Notes: a model not told the origin generated them from the sequence alone. Positions 17,512-28,180 are shown, counted from the stretch's first letter. The stretch: 64,000 nucleotides of DNA from Melioribacter roseus P3M-2 (GCF_000279145.1 NC_018178.1:1240001-1304000), one strand, 5' to 3'. Program-made: numbers and translations.

Positions 17512-19596
17512 ATGGAAACGCTAAGCAAATTTTTTTATCCGGAATCGATTTGCATAGTTGGAGCGTCCTCAAAACCGAAAAGTATTGGTTACGAAATTCT
17601 TAAAAATATAAGAGACTACGGCTTTAAAGGGAGAGTGTTTCCCGTAAATCCGAAAGTCGATGAAATTCTGGCTTATCGATGTTATGCTTCGATTAAGAAA
17701 ATTAAAGAACAGATTGACCTTGCAATTGTAACGCTTCCCAAAAACATTGTGGCGGATTCGGTTAAAGAGCTGATAGAAAAGAATGTCAAAGCAATAATTC
17801 TGATAACGGCAGGATTCCGTGAAGTTGGCAAAGAGGGAGCCGAACTCGAAAAGCAGATTTCCGATTTAATAAAAAAGAACGGCGGGCGGCTCGTGGGTCC
17901 GAATTGTATGGGAGTAATTAATACGCTGCCCGGTTATAAACTTAATGCAACATTTGTAGCCGAGAAACCCGAAACCGGTTCAATCGCATTCTTCTCGCAG
18001 AGCGGCGCTCTCGGAGCGGCAGTGCTCAATACAATTAGGGAAACCGATATAAAATTCGCTCATTTTATCAGTATCGGAAACAAAGCCGACCTCAACGAAA
18101 ACGACTTTCTCGGTTTCTGGCAGAAAGACGACAACATAGCCGTACTTACATATTATCTCGAAAGTTTCGACGACGGACTAAATTTTCTATTGCCGTTTAT
18201 AAAAGGCGAAGTCGAAAAACCGGTTATTGTTTTGAAAGCCGGTCGAACCGAAAGCGGTATGAAAGCCGCTTCGTCTCATACCGGCGCGCTCAGCGGCAGC
18301 GATAAAATTGTCAACGCCCTATTAAAACAGTTCGGAGTTATCAGAGTTAAAACGTTGAATGAATTGTTCAATACGGCAAAAGGCTTTGAAAACTTTCCGG
18401 CAATTAAAGGCAAAAACATTGCGGTAGTAACCAATGCGGGCGGACCCGCAATTTTATGCGTGGACAAACTCGAGGAAAGAGGACTTAAACTTGCTCGTTT
18501 AAACGATTCTACGAAAGAAAAAATCAAATCGATTATTCATCCCGAAGGAAGCGCCGAAAATCCGGTCGATCTTTTGCCTTCGGGCGACGACGAAACATAT
18601 AAAAACGTTACGGCGTTATTGATCGAAGACGAAAACGTAGACGCCGTAATCACCATTTTTGTTGAACCGGTGATGGTTGAACCTTTTGAAATAGCCGAAG
18701 CGATTTATAACAATTTTAACAAAGACAATACAACCAAGCCGGTTATACACACAACAATGCCTATGCCGGAATTCTGGGTACGCTACAAAACAAGCTCGAA
18801 ATTGAAATTACCGGTTTTCAGAAATCCCGAAGACGCTCCCGAAATATTGTCGAATATATTCTTCTACAACAATCGTCTTGAGAAACTTAAAGCCGACCGC
18901 GGAGAATATCATGAACTTCTGAACAGAAAAGTAACAAACCTGATTAAACCTAAGGGAAAATACCTTACGCAAACCGAGCTGAATGAAACAGCAAAAAAAT
19001 ATAATCTGCCTTTGATCGAAAACGCAATATTGAAATATGATGAACTTACGGAAATCAACGATGATTTTTTTCCGGCGGTAATTAAAGGAATTAACGAACA
19101 TGCAATCCATAAAAGCGAGTTGAACGCGGTTCGCCTGAACATTAAAGATAAAAATGAGTTGATCGAAAAAGCAAAAGAGATTGAAAAAAGCTTCGAAAAA
19201 AACGGGTTGAAAGCGGAAAGTTTTCTCGTGCAAAAATATTTGAAAATCAAACACGAGCTTCTGATCGGCGGCTTTCGCGACAGGTCATTCGGTCCCGTTA
19301 TTATGTTCGGCGCCGGCGGCAAGTACGTTGAAATACTGGAAGACACATCGATTCGTTCCTGCTACTCGAGCAGAAACGATATTTACGAAATGATTTCGGA
19401 GACTAAAATCGGAAAAATAATCAAGGGAGTGCGGGGCGAATCCGGAGTCGATATCGATTCGCTAGTTGAAATAATCCGAAATTGCGCGATTATGATGATT
19501 GAAAATCCTGCGGTCGCGGAATTCGATATTAATCCCCTGGCTGCGGATATCGACAATAATTTATACGTTGCCGATTTCAGACTAAGGACTATTTAA
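17512..19596 (+). CDS. ADP-forming acetyl/acyl-CoA synthetase, alpha-beta fused
   Basis: 694 residues, with CoA-binding domain first (SICIVGASSKPKSIGYEI), then the succinyl-CoA-ligase-like domain with the phospho-histidine segment SHTGALSGSD, then an ATP-grasp domain (VIKGINEHAIHKSELNAVRL, later FGAGGKYVEI). Such enzymes convert acyl-CoA + ADP + Pi to acid + CoA + ATP in fermentation, or run in reverse. Both subunits of the archaeal-type enzyme are fused here, the common bacterial form. The ATG follows AAAGAGGATTGG. The gene is monocistronic, and its last eight bases overlap the convergent DUF4175 gene. Confidence 0.9.
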   Translation: METLSKFFYPESICIVGASSKPKSIGYEILKNIRDYGFKGRVFPVNPKVDEILAYRCYASIKKIKEQIDLAIVTLPKNIVADSVKELIEKNVKAIILITAGFREVGKEGAELEKQISDLIKKNGGRLVGPNCMGVINTLPGYKLNATFVAEKPETGSIAFFSQSGALGAAVLNTIRETDIKFAHFISIGNKADLNENDFLGFWQKDDNIAVLTYYLESFDDGLNFLLPFIKGEVEKPVIVLKAGRTESGMKAASSHTGALSGSDKIVNALLKQFGVIRVKTLNELFNTAKGFENFPAIKGKNIAVVTNAGGPAILCVDKLEERGLKLARLNDSTKEKIKSIIHPEGSAENPVDLLPSGDDETYKNVTALLIEDENVDAVITIFVEPVMVEPFEIAEAIYNNFNKDNTTKPVIHTTMPMPEFWVRYKTSSKLKLPVFRNPEDAPEILSNIFFYNNRLEKLKADRGEYHELLNRKVTNLIKPKGKYLTQTELNETAKKYNLPLIENAILKYDELTEINDDFFPAVIKGINEHAIHKSELNAVRLNIKDKNELIEKAKEIEKSFEKNGLKAESFLVQKYLKIKHELLIGGFRDRSFGPVIMFGAGGKYVEILEDTSIRSCYSSRNDIYEMISETKIGKIIKGVRGESGVDIDSLVEIIRNCAIMMIENPAVAEFDINPLAADIDNNLYVADFRLRTI

Positions 19597-22500
19597 CCGA
19601 ACCCGATTTTTCGAGCTGTTCGAAATATTTTTTTATCAATTCCCGGTAGTCTTTTTTATAGCCTTCGTTAACGGCTTTCATCAATTCGTCGCGAAGGCGG
19701 TTGCGAGTTTCTTCGTCGGAAAGGTTCAATGGCTCGGGCGATTCCGTTTCGAGATTCTTTCCCGATTGAGAGGTTCTGTTCTTTTCGAAGTCGCGTTCGT
19801 TTATTGAGCGTTGGGCGTCGAGTAATCTGGAAAGAATTCTCTCCTGTTTTTGAATCAAATCGTCGTTGAGTTTTTCGGTTTGCATATCGGCGACGACTTC
19901 TTTCATTTCTTCCAGAATCTTTTCGAGATTCGACGCGAGCCGTTTCGATTGACCGGAGGCTTTCGCTTCGCGGTTCAACTGTTCGAGTGATTTTCTTACC
20001 AGCTCCTGTTCCTGAGCCAGACGTTTTAATTGCGACATCATTTCCTGCGAAAGCCCGCCCTGCTGAAGCTTTTGCGTCAATTGATTCAAATTCATTTGTT
20101 GTTGGGAAAGCTGTTGCAATTGCTGGAACAGGCTCATCATGCCGCCGCCCTGTCCGCCGTTCATCATTTGATCCATACCCGTTTTAATCATCGATGCGGC
20201 TTCGTTAAGACTTGTCATAGCGGCGGTTTGCGATTGAACCGCTCTTCCGGAATTGCGCGAAATCAACGCCGATGTGGAATTTTGCATTTCTGCAAACGCT
20301 TTGCCGATCGATTTGCCCATTTCCGGAGTAATTGCAAATGTTTCCTGCGACATTTTTGTCATCTTCTGAAGAATTTTGTTCAAACCGCTTTGCAAATTAT
20401 TTTGTTTGTTAGCCTTTTCGCTGAATTCGGGCGACGAGTAATCTAATTTCTCGGTTTCCTCTTTCAACTTTTCCTGTTCTTTCGAGAGAGTCAACAAATC
20501 GTCGAGCAGTTTCATCATGTCGAGCAATGTTTTCACCTGATTCATCTGCTGCATTGAATTTTGCAGATTTTGAAATTCTTTGAGCATGTTTTTCATATTC
20601 GACGAAAGCTGACGTTGATTTTTCAGAGCTTCGGATTTCATCATTTGACGGAGCTTTTCGAGGGCTTCTTCGGAAAGTTTTTCGTTCGACTGTTTTGAGT
20701 ATTCTTCGATGGCTCGTTCGAGTTCTTCTTTCGGAACGTTATTGAGTCCTTCCATTTTTTCGTCCAGGTCGTCCATCGTTTTTCTCAGATTTTCGAGTTC
20801 CTGCGAAATGTCGTTTTGCCGCTGTATTAAGTTTTCTCTCTGCTTTGAATCCGACAAAGCGCTCTCTTCGGTTTTCTTTTGAAGTTCGTCGATCTTTTCG
20901 GCTATATTTTCCGTTCTTTTAATAAGCTCGTCGATTTTTTGTTCGACTTGAATCCGTTTGAGCAGATTAATCGTCCGTTCAAGACTTTTCTTGAAATATT
21001 CTTCGTTCAGTTTCAAATCCTTGGCGGATAATTGAGTTTTATCTCTCATAAGGCTCCGGAGCGACTCCTGCAGTTTGCGGAGAGCTTCTTTCATCTCTTC
21101 GCTGTTCATGTCGTCCATTAATTTTTGCAGCTCTTCGTATTTCTTAAGTGTTTCTTCCGAAAGGAGATTTTCTTTCATCATTTCGTTTTTCATTTCGGAA
21201 ATTTTATCGGCGATTTTTTCGGCTTTTTCGAGCAGGTTTTTATATCGTTCTGCGGCGGATTCGATTCTTTCCTTTTCCTGCCACGAAATTTCCTTTTGAT
21301 TCTTTTTAAGGTCGTCGCTTATCCGCTGCAATTCCCTTCCGAGAGTTTCGGCTTCTTTCAAAGTTTCCTCGAGTTCTTCTAAAGATTCTGTTTGAGCTTC
21401 GTTTATGTTATTGAATAAATCGTCGAGCGAGGGAACGGTAATAAGATAACTCTTTGTCCGGGCGGATTTCGGCCCGTTTATATTATCATTGTCGAACACT
21501 TCGAGATAATAGGAAACGCTTTCGCCTTCGGCGAGTACGAGCGGCGACAAATCCCAGGCGTGGAAAACTTCTTCTTCTTTTCCGCCGCCTGTTTTCAATT
21601 CCTTACTGTTGAAAGATTCTTCCGCTGCGCGGTATTTGGAAGCGACGAGCCGGTATTTCAACAGCAGACGCGAAAATCCGTAATCGTCTTTTATGCGGAC
21701 GATCAACGGCACGACCGGATTGTTGTTTAATTTGACGTCTTCGTCCGGCGCCGCCATTTCGATCGACGGCGGTTCGTCTTCGATTGTTTTAACGAAATAA
21801 GTAATCGGGTCTTTGTTGAAATTATCCTCTTCGTCTTTCAGTGAAATAATGTAACTATCGTTGTTCGATACGGTAAAGCCGCCCGAAGCGGCGCTGCCCG
21901 AATGTTTTAGCGTAACTCTTTTACCGGATTCAAATTTCAGTTCCGCTTTTGAAATTCGTTTGGAAGATTCGATTTTCAAATTTACCCGGCTGCCCGGCAG
22001 AGCGGTTACGTTGCCGTCGTTGTTTCGATATTCGGGCGAAAGTTTTGTATATGCCGGCGGAATTATTGTTAAATCGAGCGCGGTTATAAACGGAGGGTCC
22101 GTAACTTCGATTTGATAAACTTCGCTTTCGATTCCTTCGGCTGCGGCATAATAAATTGCGGATCGGAAAATCGATTTAATCCGGTAATGGAAAATTCCGG
22201 CGGAATCCGGCTGCAGGCGATATCCGGCAAATTCTGCGTCGGCGTCGGTCTTTATGTAAAGATTTATACGCCCGGGACTTTCGCCGGTTGTTTTAATCGA
22301 TATATTGATTTCTTCGCCTTTGACGGCTTTATAATTACCCGGTTCGATAACAAACCGGAATTTCATGGGCTCGGCGTATTCGACGTTGTAATTAATCAAG
22401 CGCGCAAAAGACGCTCTCATATCATTCGAAGCTGAAAACAATAAAACCGACGCAATCGACAATATCAGCAAAACCCGAAAACGCCTTTTTAATAAACGGG

Positions 22501-22948
22501 TATCGATAACGGAATTGAAATCGAGAGCTTTTACTTTATCGTATATTTTATCGAAAGCTGCGGCTATCAGTTGACCGGAGTAAGAAGGATTTTTTTCTTC
22601 GATCAATTCGAGAGCGTTTACAAGTTCGTCTTTTACCGACGGGAAAAAATTGCCGACTTTTCTTGCCAGCGAATCGTAATCGGGATTTAAATACGAGATT
22701 ATTTTTTTTATTGCCGGTAGAAGAAAGAAATATCCGAACGAGATAATGGCGACGGCAATAAACAAATAAAAGAGGATTGTTCTTGAATGAGAAGAAAAAC
22801 GGAAAAGGTTTTCCGAAATAGCGAGAAGAATCGTCATGAGAACGAGCGACGAAAGGAAAGCGCATAGTCCCGCCGATAATTCGACGAGGATTTCGCGAAC
22901 GAGAAACTTTTTCAGTTTGCTCTTTATATGAATTATCTTTTCGTTCAT
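19589..22948 (-). CDS. DUF4175-type large membrane protein with coiled coil
   Basis: 1119 residues. Two membrane helices near the N-terminus (about 28-50 and 58-80) and a third near 152-170, then beta-sandwich-like domains to about residue 500, then a very long Glu/Lys/Leu-rich coiled coil with Gln/Met-rich segments and a Gly-rich MNGGQGGGMM stretch. This is the layout of DUF4175 proteins of the Bacteroidota/Chlorobi group. Function is not known; an envelope or scaffold role is inferred. The DUF4159 gene immediately upstream (1 base apart) is the usual partner. Its 3' end overlaps the acyl-CoA synthetase gene by eight bases on the opposite strand. Confidence 0.75.
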   Translation of the reverse strand: MNEKIIHIKSKLKKFLVREILVELSAGLCAFLSSLVLMTILLAISENLFRFSSHSRTILFYLFIAVAIISFGYFFLLPAIKKIISYLNPDYDSLARKVGNFFPSVKDELVNALELIEEKNPSYSGQLIAAAFDKIYDKVKALDFNSVIDTRLLKRRFRVLLILSIASVLLFSASNDMRASFARLINYNVEYAEPMKFRFVIEPGNYKAVKGEEINISIKTTGESPGRINLYIKTDADAEFAGYRLQPDSAGIFHYRIKSIFRSAIYYAAAEGIESEVYQIEVTDPPFITALDLTIIPPAYTKLSPEYRNNDGNVTALPGSRVNLKIESSKRISKAELKFESGKRVTLKHSGSAASGGFTVSNNDSYIISLKDEEDNFNKDPITYFVKTIEDEPPSIEMAAPDEDVKLNNNPVVPLIVRIKDDYGFSRLLLKYRLVASKYRAAEESFNSKELKTGGGKEEEVFHAWDLSPLVLAEGESVSYYLEVFDNDNINGPKSARTKSYLITVPSLDDLFNNINEAQTESLEELEETLKEAETLGRELQRISDDLKKNQKEISWQEKERIESAAERYKNLLEKAEKIADKISEMKNEMMKENLLSEETLKKYEELQKLMDDMNSEEMKEALRKLQESLRSLMRDKTQLSAKDLKLNEEYFKKSLERTINLLKRIQVEQKIDELIKRTENIAEKIDELQKKTEESALSDSKQRENLIQRQNDISQELENLRKTMDDLDEKMEGLNNVPKEELERAIEEYSKQSNEKLSEEALEKLRQMMKSEALKNQRQLSSNMKNMLKEFQNLQNSMQQMNQVKTLLDMMKLLDDLLTLSKEQEKLKEETEKLDYSSPEFSEKANKQNNLQSGLNKILQKMTKMSQETFAITPEMGKSIGKAFAEMQNSTSALISRNSGRAVQSQTAAMTSLNEAASMIKTGMDQMMNGGQGGGMMSLFQQLQQLSQQQMNLNQLTQKLQQGGLSQEMMSQLKRLAQEQELVRKSLEQLNREAKASGQSKRLASNLEKILEEMKEVVADMQTEKLNDDLIQKQERILSRLLDAQRSINERDFEKNRTSQSGKNLETESPEPLNLSDEETRNRLRDELMKAVNEGYKKDYRELIKKYFEQLEKSGSVK

Positions 22949-22949
22949 C

Positions 22950-23591
22950 TCAATTGATCAGAGCCCATGTAATAATATTGACGCCGAATTTCAACGCTTC
23001 CTCCCGTTTTGCCGGCGGATCGTTATGAACTTCGGGGTCGGCCCATCCGTCGCTCGGATTCGATTCGTAAGTGTAATAGAGGCAGAGCCTGCCTTCTACG
23101 AAAATTCCGAAGCCCCGCGGCGGTTTATTGTCGTGCTCGTGCGTTTTGGGCGGTCCGTTGAAATCGAAAACGCAATGATATAAACCGTAATCAAACGGAA
23201 TTTCGACGAGTTCCTTATCGGGAAAAACTTTTTTAATTTCGCGACGGAAGCCTTTATCGAGTCCGTAGTCGTCGTCCACATAAAGAAACCCGCCGTTCGT
23301 AAGATAAGTTCTGAGCTTTCGGGCGTCGTTTTCGGAAAAGACGACATTGCCGTGCCCGGTCATAAAAAGAATCGGGTAAGCGAAAATATTACCGCTCGAC
23401 AGGTCGACAAATTCATAAACCGGATTGGTTTCGATAAAGGTATTTTCTCCGATGAATTTAAGTAAATTTACCTCCGCCGAGGGATCGTTGTACCAGTCGC
23501 CTCCGCCGTTGTATTTTAATCTTCCGATTTTCAGTTCCTGCGCCGAACAGACTGCGACAAGAAGAAACATAAGAATTGCCGTTTTTCGCAT
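22950..23591 (-). CDS. DUF4159 domain exported protein
   Basis: 213 residues with a signal peptide (ILMFLLVAVCSAQ) and a DUF4159 domain, a class I glutamine-amidotransferase-like fold. Conserved pieces are YPILFMTGHGNV, NGGFLYVDDDYGLD and the FGVNIITWAL end. It sits directly before the DUF4175 gene and is certainly co-transcribed. In related genomes these genes lie near MoxR/DUF58-type envelope genes, but those are not in this window. Function unknown. Confidence 0.8.
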   Translation of the reverse strand: MRKTAILMFLLVAVCSAQELKIGRLKYNGGGDWYNDPSAEVNLLKFIGENTFIETNPVYEFVDLSSGNIFAYPILFMTGHGNVVFSENDARKLRTYLTNGGFLYVDDDYGLDKGFRREIKKVFPDKELVEIPFDYGLYHCVFDFNGPPKTHEHDNKPPRGFGIFVEGRLCLYYTYESNPSDGWADPEVHNDPPAKREEALKFGVNIITWALIN

Positions 23592-23800
23592 AACAATCGA
23601 TTTTTATTTGATTTCTAAAATAAATATTTATTGAGTTAATATATAGACCAATCGGTTTCCGTATTAGAATTTTAACGAGTTTGAGGAAAGAAATTCAAGT
23701 TGATGACCTGTTGCCGGGAGGGTTTAATTAATTAAAGCGAGCGGTCTTCTCGCATATATCACAAAAAGGTATTTTCGATTACAAAGGAGATATGTAGTAT

Positions 23801-24874
23801 TTACCTGCCGCGCCATACGATTGTTTTTGTAATGCCGTCTACGTTTCCATATCCTGCAATGACGGTTTGGTAGCCGTTCGTCCAGACGCGCCAATAAGTA
23901 AATGTGGGATCATCTGTAATTAAATATTGGCTTAGATTTATCCATAATGCGCCGTCGTAAAATAAAACCTTTTTGTAATCGCCTACGGCAAACAAATAAT
24001 CTTCATTTATGCCATATACATCATTAATAGCTCCGTTAACGTCTTTTATTTTTATAGATGTACCATTCTGATATTCCCATATTCCTCCCAACCCGAAGGA
24101 ATAAAGTTTATTAAAATCGCTTGCATACAAACCTCTATATCCCCATTTAATAACAGATGAAGGTGAATCGAGGGTCATAGAATCTTCTATAGCCCAATTA
24201 TCAATATTTCCGGAAATAAAGAAGTACTTTTCAATAAGAGTGTTTTGGTTAGTAGAAGTGGCAAGAATAAAAATTTTGTTATTATACTGTTGAATGCTTT
24301 TTAGGAAATAACTTACGGAATAGGGGAAGAAAATTTTAATAGTATCGACAGACCAAGTTTCTGAAGACTGTGAATATTTGAGAACGACGCCGTTTCTGCC
24401 GCAAGCCCAAATGTTCCCTTCTTCGTCTGTCGTCATGTCAAGTATCTCGCCCTCGATATTCAAGTCTGTTTTACTCCATCGCAAACCATTAAAATGAGAA
24501 AGGGCTGCGTAATAAGAAGAGTTATATCCATAAAATCCTCCAGCCCAAAGATCGTGGCTCGAAAAGCCTGCAATAGCGCTTAATCCGATAGGTCCTGATT
24601 GACCCTGAATGTCGCTGTCAATCCATGAAGAGCCGTTAAAATGCCACATAACCCTTCTGGCAACGTCGCTCCAACAAGCGATCCAAATGTCGTCATGGTC
24701 GAAGGCAATTAAATCGACAGGCATAAGTTGAATCGCTTCGGGAGCGGGCGAGAGAGTGTCGGCCGTCCATGTCATCTCTTTTGGATGCTTGAAAGGTGGA
24801 TTTGAATCTGTAGTAGAATCGTTACAACTTATTAATCCCCCAATAATGCAAATGTTAATCATAAGTTTACGCAT
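23801..24874 (-). CDS. lipoprotein with predicted beta-propeller repeats
   Basis: 357 residues. The lipoprotein signal peptide ends in GGLISC. The mature part has repeated short units with Trp-Phe-Asn-Gly and Leu-Trp-Ala motifs (WHFNGSSW, SHDLWAGGFYG, LSHFNGLRW, EEGNIWACGRNG), about 45-50 residues apart, typical of a beta-propeller of the glucosyl/WD-like exported kind. No enzyme motif is visible. The 209 bases after it and the 271 bases before it hold no other gene. Base composition is a little more A+T-rich than its neighbours. Surface or periplasmic binding protein of unknown role. Confidence 0.6.
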   Translation of the reverse strand: MRKLMINICIIGGLISCNDSTTDSNPPFKHPKEMTWTADTLSPAPEAIQLMPVDLIAFDHDDIWIACWSDVARRVMWHFNGSSWIDSDIQGQSGPIGLSAIAGFSSHDLWAGGFYGYNSSYYAALSHFNGLRWSKTDLNIEGEILDMTTDEEGNIWACGRNGVVLKYSQSSETWSVDTIKIFFPYSVSYFLKSIQQYNNKIFILATSTNQNTLIEKYFFISGNIDNWAIEDSMTLDSPSSVIKWGYRGLYASDFNKLYSFGLGGIWEYQNGTSIKIKDVNGAINDVYGINEDYLFAVGDYKKVLFYDGALWINLSQYLITDDPTFTYWRVWTNGYQTVIAGYGNVDGITKTIVWRGR

Positions 24875-25145
24875 GGTAAATTACCTTATTATTTACAGAC
24901 GAGAATAGTCTTGGAGAAACGGATGACGTAATACGGTAATCTGTCTTTTTCTGTTCTGCTCCCCTCTTATGCGAGCAACTTAAATAGATTAACGCTTAAT
25001 TTCAATAAAAAATTTATTTTTTTCTTACGGAGATTTTTAAACTGCAAATTGCAGATTTTATTTTGCAGGGAATTTTCGTTTTGATTTGATTAATTTTTAC
25101 GACTGATTATAAACTTTATTTTTAAAAAATTGCGGGAATAAAACC

Positions 25146-26627
25146 ATGAGAAAATTATTAAGCGTTTTATATTTTGTTGTTTTTTGCGTGGTGTCGATTA
25201 ACGCGCAAACCGAATTCGAAAAATACTTTGAAGACAAAACTATGCGGATCGACTACTACCATACGGGCGATTCGGAAAGGGAATTTGTGAGCTTAGACAG
25301 AATTTATGTTTACGGCGTCTGGGCAGGCGGAATGGTTAATCTGATTGACCGCTTCGACAACGGCGCCTATTATTACAAAATTTACGACGCCGAAGATGAC
25401 AAGCTGATCTATTCGAAAGGATTCGACAGTTATTTTAAGGAATATCAAACCACGGAAGAAGCCGCTACGGGAATTTTGAGAACGTATCACGAAAGCGCAA
25501 TTATACCCGCTCCAAAAAAGAAAATTAAATTCGTTCTCGAAAAACGCGACCGCTCGAACCGGCTCAACGAAATTTATTCGACCGTAATCGATCCGGAAGA
25601 CGTTACTGTTGTCAAAAAGGAATTTGCCGACAGCGGGGCGAAAATAATCAAATCGCACGTAGCCGGCGGACCGCATGAATGTCTGGACGTTTTGATTCTG
25701 GGAGACGGATACTCAATTAAAGAAGAAGAAAAATTCCGGAAAGACCTGAACCATTATACCGAATTAATGATGAATTTTCCGCCTTACAATCAATTCAAGG
25801 ACAAAATCAATATAACCGGAATTTATAAAGCTTCCGAAGAAAGCGGAATCGACGAGCCGGGAGCCGGTATATTTAAGAATAATCTGCTCGGAACCACTTT
25901 CTATTCGCTCGGTTCGGAGCGCTACGTTTTGACCGAAGACAACAAAGCAATGAGAGACCTGGCGGCTCTTGTACCCTACGACGCAATCTATATTATGTGC
26001 AATACCGAAAGATACGGAGGCGGAGGAATCTATAATTTTTATTGCACTTTTACTTCCGACAATCAATTCAGCGATTATATCTTTTTGCATGAATTCGGAC
26101 ACTCCTTCGGCGGACTCGCCGACGAATATTATACCAGCTCGGTAGCTTACAACGAATTCTATCCGCAAGGAATTGAACCGGTAGAGCCGAATATAACCCG
26201 GCTGCTCGATAAAGATAATATTAAATGGAAATCGCTTTTGAGTCCGGGAATCGAACTGCCGACGCCGTGGGAAAAAGAAGAATTCGACAAGATGGATTTA
26301 CAATGGCAGAAGGAACGCGCCGAGCTAAACAAACAAATTGCCCGGTTGAAAAAAATGAAAGCCCCAGCCGAAGAAATAAATAAATTGCAGGAAGAATATA
26401 ACAGGAAGGACAAAGAGCACAGCGCCGAAGTCGACAAATACCTGCGCAATTCAAAGTATTGGAACAAAATCGGCGCATTCGAAGGAGCGGGATATTCGTC
26501 AAAGGGAATGTACCGACCGATGCTCGACTGCCTGATGTTTTCCAAAGGTACAAAACCGTTCTGTAAAGTATGCGAGGAACATGTCAAAAAGGTAATCGGA
26601 TTTTATACCGATAATGTACTGAAATGA
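25146..26627 (+). CDS. exported M64-family metallopeptidase
   Basis: 493 residues with a signal peptide (LLSVLYFVVFCVVSINA). An N-terminal beta-sandwich domain of about 150 residues is followed by the peptidase domain with zinc motif HEFGHSFGGLADEY, an HExxH plus distal aspartate of the IgA peptidase M64 group. A charged coiled insert (about 385-425) precedes the C-terminal part with several cysteines (MLDCLMF, PFCKVCEEH). Family members are secreted proteases, some of which cleave immunoglobulins; here a general extracellular protease is likely, as this seems to be a free-living organism. It is a single gene. Confidence 0.85.
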   Translation: MRKLLSVLYFVVFCVVSINAQTEFEKYFEDKTMRIDYYHTGDSEREFVSLDRIYVYGVWAGGMVNLIDRFDNGAYYYKIYDAEDDKLIYSKGFDSYFKEYQTTEEAATGILRTYHESAIIPAPKKKIKFVLEKRDRSNRLNEIYSTVIDPEDVTVVKKEFADSGAKIIKSHVAGGPHECLDVLILGDGYSIKEEEKFRKDLNHYTELMMNFPPYNQFKDKINITGIYKASEESGIDEPGAGIFKNNLLGTTFYSLGSERYVLTEDNKAMRDLAALVPYDAIYIMCNTERYGGGGIYNFYCTFTSDNQFSDYIFLHEFGHSFGGLADEYYTSSVAYNEFYPQGIEPVEPNITRLLDKDNIKWKSLLSPGIELPTPWEKEEFDKMDLQWQKERAELNKQIARLKKMKAPAEEINKLQEEYNRKDKEHSAEVDKYLRNSKYWNKIGAFEGAGYSSKGMYRPMLDCLMFSKGTKPFCKVCEEHVKKVIGFYTDNVLK

Positions 26628-26691
26628 ACTTTTCTGCGACGCGGCTGATTTATATGAATGATTATTAATAATTATTTGAAAGGAAAGAATT

Positions 26692-27213
26692 ATGCTCGAC
26701 GGAAAAAAGATTTTAATGTTCGTAGACGATGTATACGAAGACCTCGAATTATGGTATCCGAAACTCAGAATGATTGAAGAAGGCGCCCTGGTGACGGTGG
26801 CGGGACCGGAATCCGGAAAAATATATCGCGGAAAAAACGGGTATCCGTGTAAAGCCGACGTGTCGTACAACGACGTTGAAGAAAAGGATTTCGACGGATT
26901 GATAATTCCCGGCGGCTTTGCGCCCGATAAACTGAGACGCGTCGAAAAAGTGCTCGATTTAACGAGACGGTTTCACGAAAACGGCAAGCTTGTGGCGCAC
27001 ATTTGCCACGCCGGATGGATTCCGATTTCGGCAAAAATAATGAAAGGATTCAAATGTACTTCAACGCCGGGCATTAAAGACGACATCGAGAATGCCGGAG
27101 CGGTATGGATTGACGAACCCGTTGTCGTCGACAGACATATGATATCGAGCAGAAGACCAGACGATCTTCCGGCTTTTTGCAAAGCCATTATCGAATTTTT
27201 GAGCAAAGAATAA
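26692..27213 (+). CDS. DJ-1/PfpI family protein
   Basis: 173 residues. The class I glutamine-amidotransferase-like fold has the nucleophile elbow HICHAGW with its cysteine, and the acidic residue in the EDLELWYPKLRM region. PfpI-type members are described as proteases or protein deglycases; the biochemical activity cannot be told from sequence. A ribosome-binding site (GAAAGGAAAG) lies before the ATG. It converges on the dehydratase gene with eight bases between stops. Confidence 0.85.
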   Translation: MLDGKKILMFVDDVYEDLELWYPKLRMIEEGALVTVAGPESGKIYRGKNGYPCKADVSYNDVEEKDFDGLIIPGGFAPDKLRRVEKVLDLTRRFHENGKLVAHICHAGWIPISAKIMKGFKCTSTPGIKDDIENAGAVWIDEPVVVDRHMISSRRPDDLPAFCKAIIEFLSKE

Positions 27214-27221
27214 GAATAATA

Positions 27222-28178
27222 TTATGAATTCCACGGGAGGCGATTCAGGTCGACATTGCCTCCCGATAATATACAAACCACTCTTTTCCCTTCGAATAAA
27301 ATCTGATTTTCCATAATGGCGGCCAGCGTTATTGCCGCCGAAGGTTCCACTATGATTTTCATTCTTTCCCAGATTAATCTCATCGATTCGATTACCGAAT
27401 CGTCGCTGCAGGTAATGATTCTCTCCGCGTTGTTTTTGATTATTTCAAAAGTCTTGTCGCACAGTTGCGTTAATAATCCGTCGCAGATTGTTTTGGGATT
27501 GACCGAAGGATGAATATAGCCGTCGCGAATCGAACGGTAAGCGTCGTCGGCGCCTTTCGGTTCGGCTCCTATTACTTTAACCGAAGGCGAAAAATACTTT
27601 GCCGAAAGGCATGTTCCGCTCAACAATCCTCCGCCGCCTACGGGAGCTATAATATAATCGGCGTCTTTAACTTCTTCGAATATCTCGAGCGCGCAGGTTG
27701 CCTGCCCGGCAATTACAGTATAATTGTCGTACGGATGGATTAAAGTTGCGCCGGTTTGGGCAATCACCTCCTCGACTTTTTCGATTCTCGATTTTAAGTT
27801 CGGTTGACAAAAAAAGATTTCGGCTCCGTATGTACGCACGGCGTCTTTCTTGATTTTCGGCGCCGTTTCGGGCATCACGATATACGCTTTTGAGTTAGAG
27901 AGTTTGGCCGATAACGCCAAAGCGGCGGCGTGATTGCCGGATGAGTGAGTCGTTACTCCCTTTTGCAGTTCCGACGGCGACAACGATTTCAAACTATAAT
28001 AAGCTCCTCTGAACTTAAATGCGCCCGCTTTTTGAAAGTTTTCGCATTTGAATAAAATCGTACAGCCGAACATCGAGTTGATAGCCGAAGAAGAGAGCAG
28101 CGGTGTTCTGTGAGCTTTCTCTTTGATTATACCGGCGGCTGCGAGAATGTCTTCTTTTGATGGTATGCCCGTTAGCAC
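27222..28178 (-). CDS. threonine/serine dehydratase-like PLP enzyme
   Basis: 318 residues, fold-type II PLP enzyme. PLP-binding lysine 55 lies in NFQKAGAFKFRGA and the phosphate-binding glycine loop is VGGGGLLSG. There is no C-terminal ACT regulatory domain, so it resembles catabolic threonine dehydratase or serine racemase rather than biosynthetic IlvA. The probable reaction is threonine to 2-oxobutanoate or serine to pyruvate plus ammonia. It is two bases downstream of the TetR gene on the same strand, so the two are co-transcribed. Confidence 0.85.
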   Translation of the reverse strand: MLTGIPSKEDILAAAGIIKEKAHRTPLLSSSAINSMFGCTILFKCENFQKAGAFKFRGAYYSLKSLSPSELQKGVTTHSSGNHAAALALSAKLSNSKAYIVMPETAPKIKKDAVRTYGAEIFFCQPNLKSRIEKVEEVIAQTGATLIHPYDNYTVIAGQATCALEIFEEVKDADYIIAPVGGGGLLSGTCLSAKYFSPSVKVIGAEPKGADDAYRSIRDGYIHPSVNPKTICDGLLTQLCDKTFEIIKNNAERIITCSDDSVIESMRLIWERMKIIVEPSAAITLAAIMENQILFEGKRVVCILSGGNVDLNRLPWNS

Positions 28179-28180
28179 AT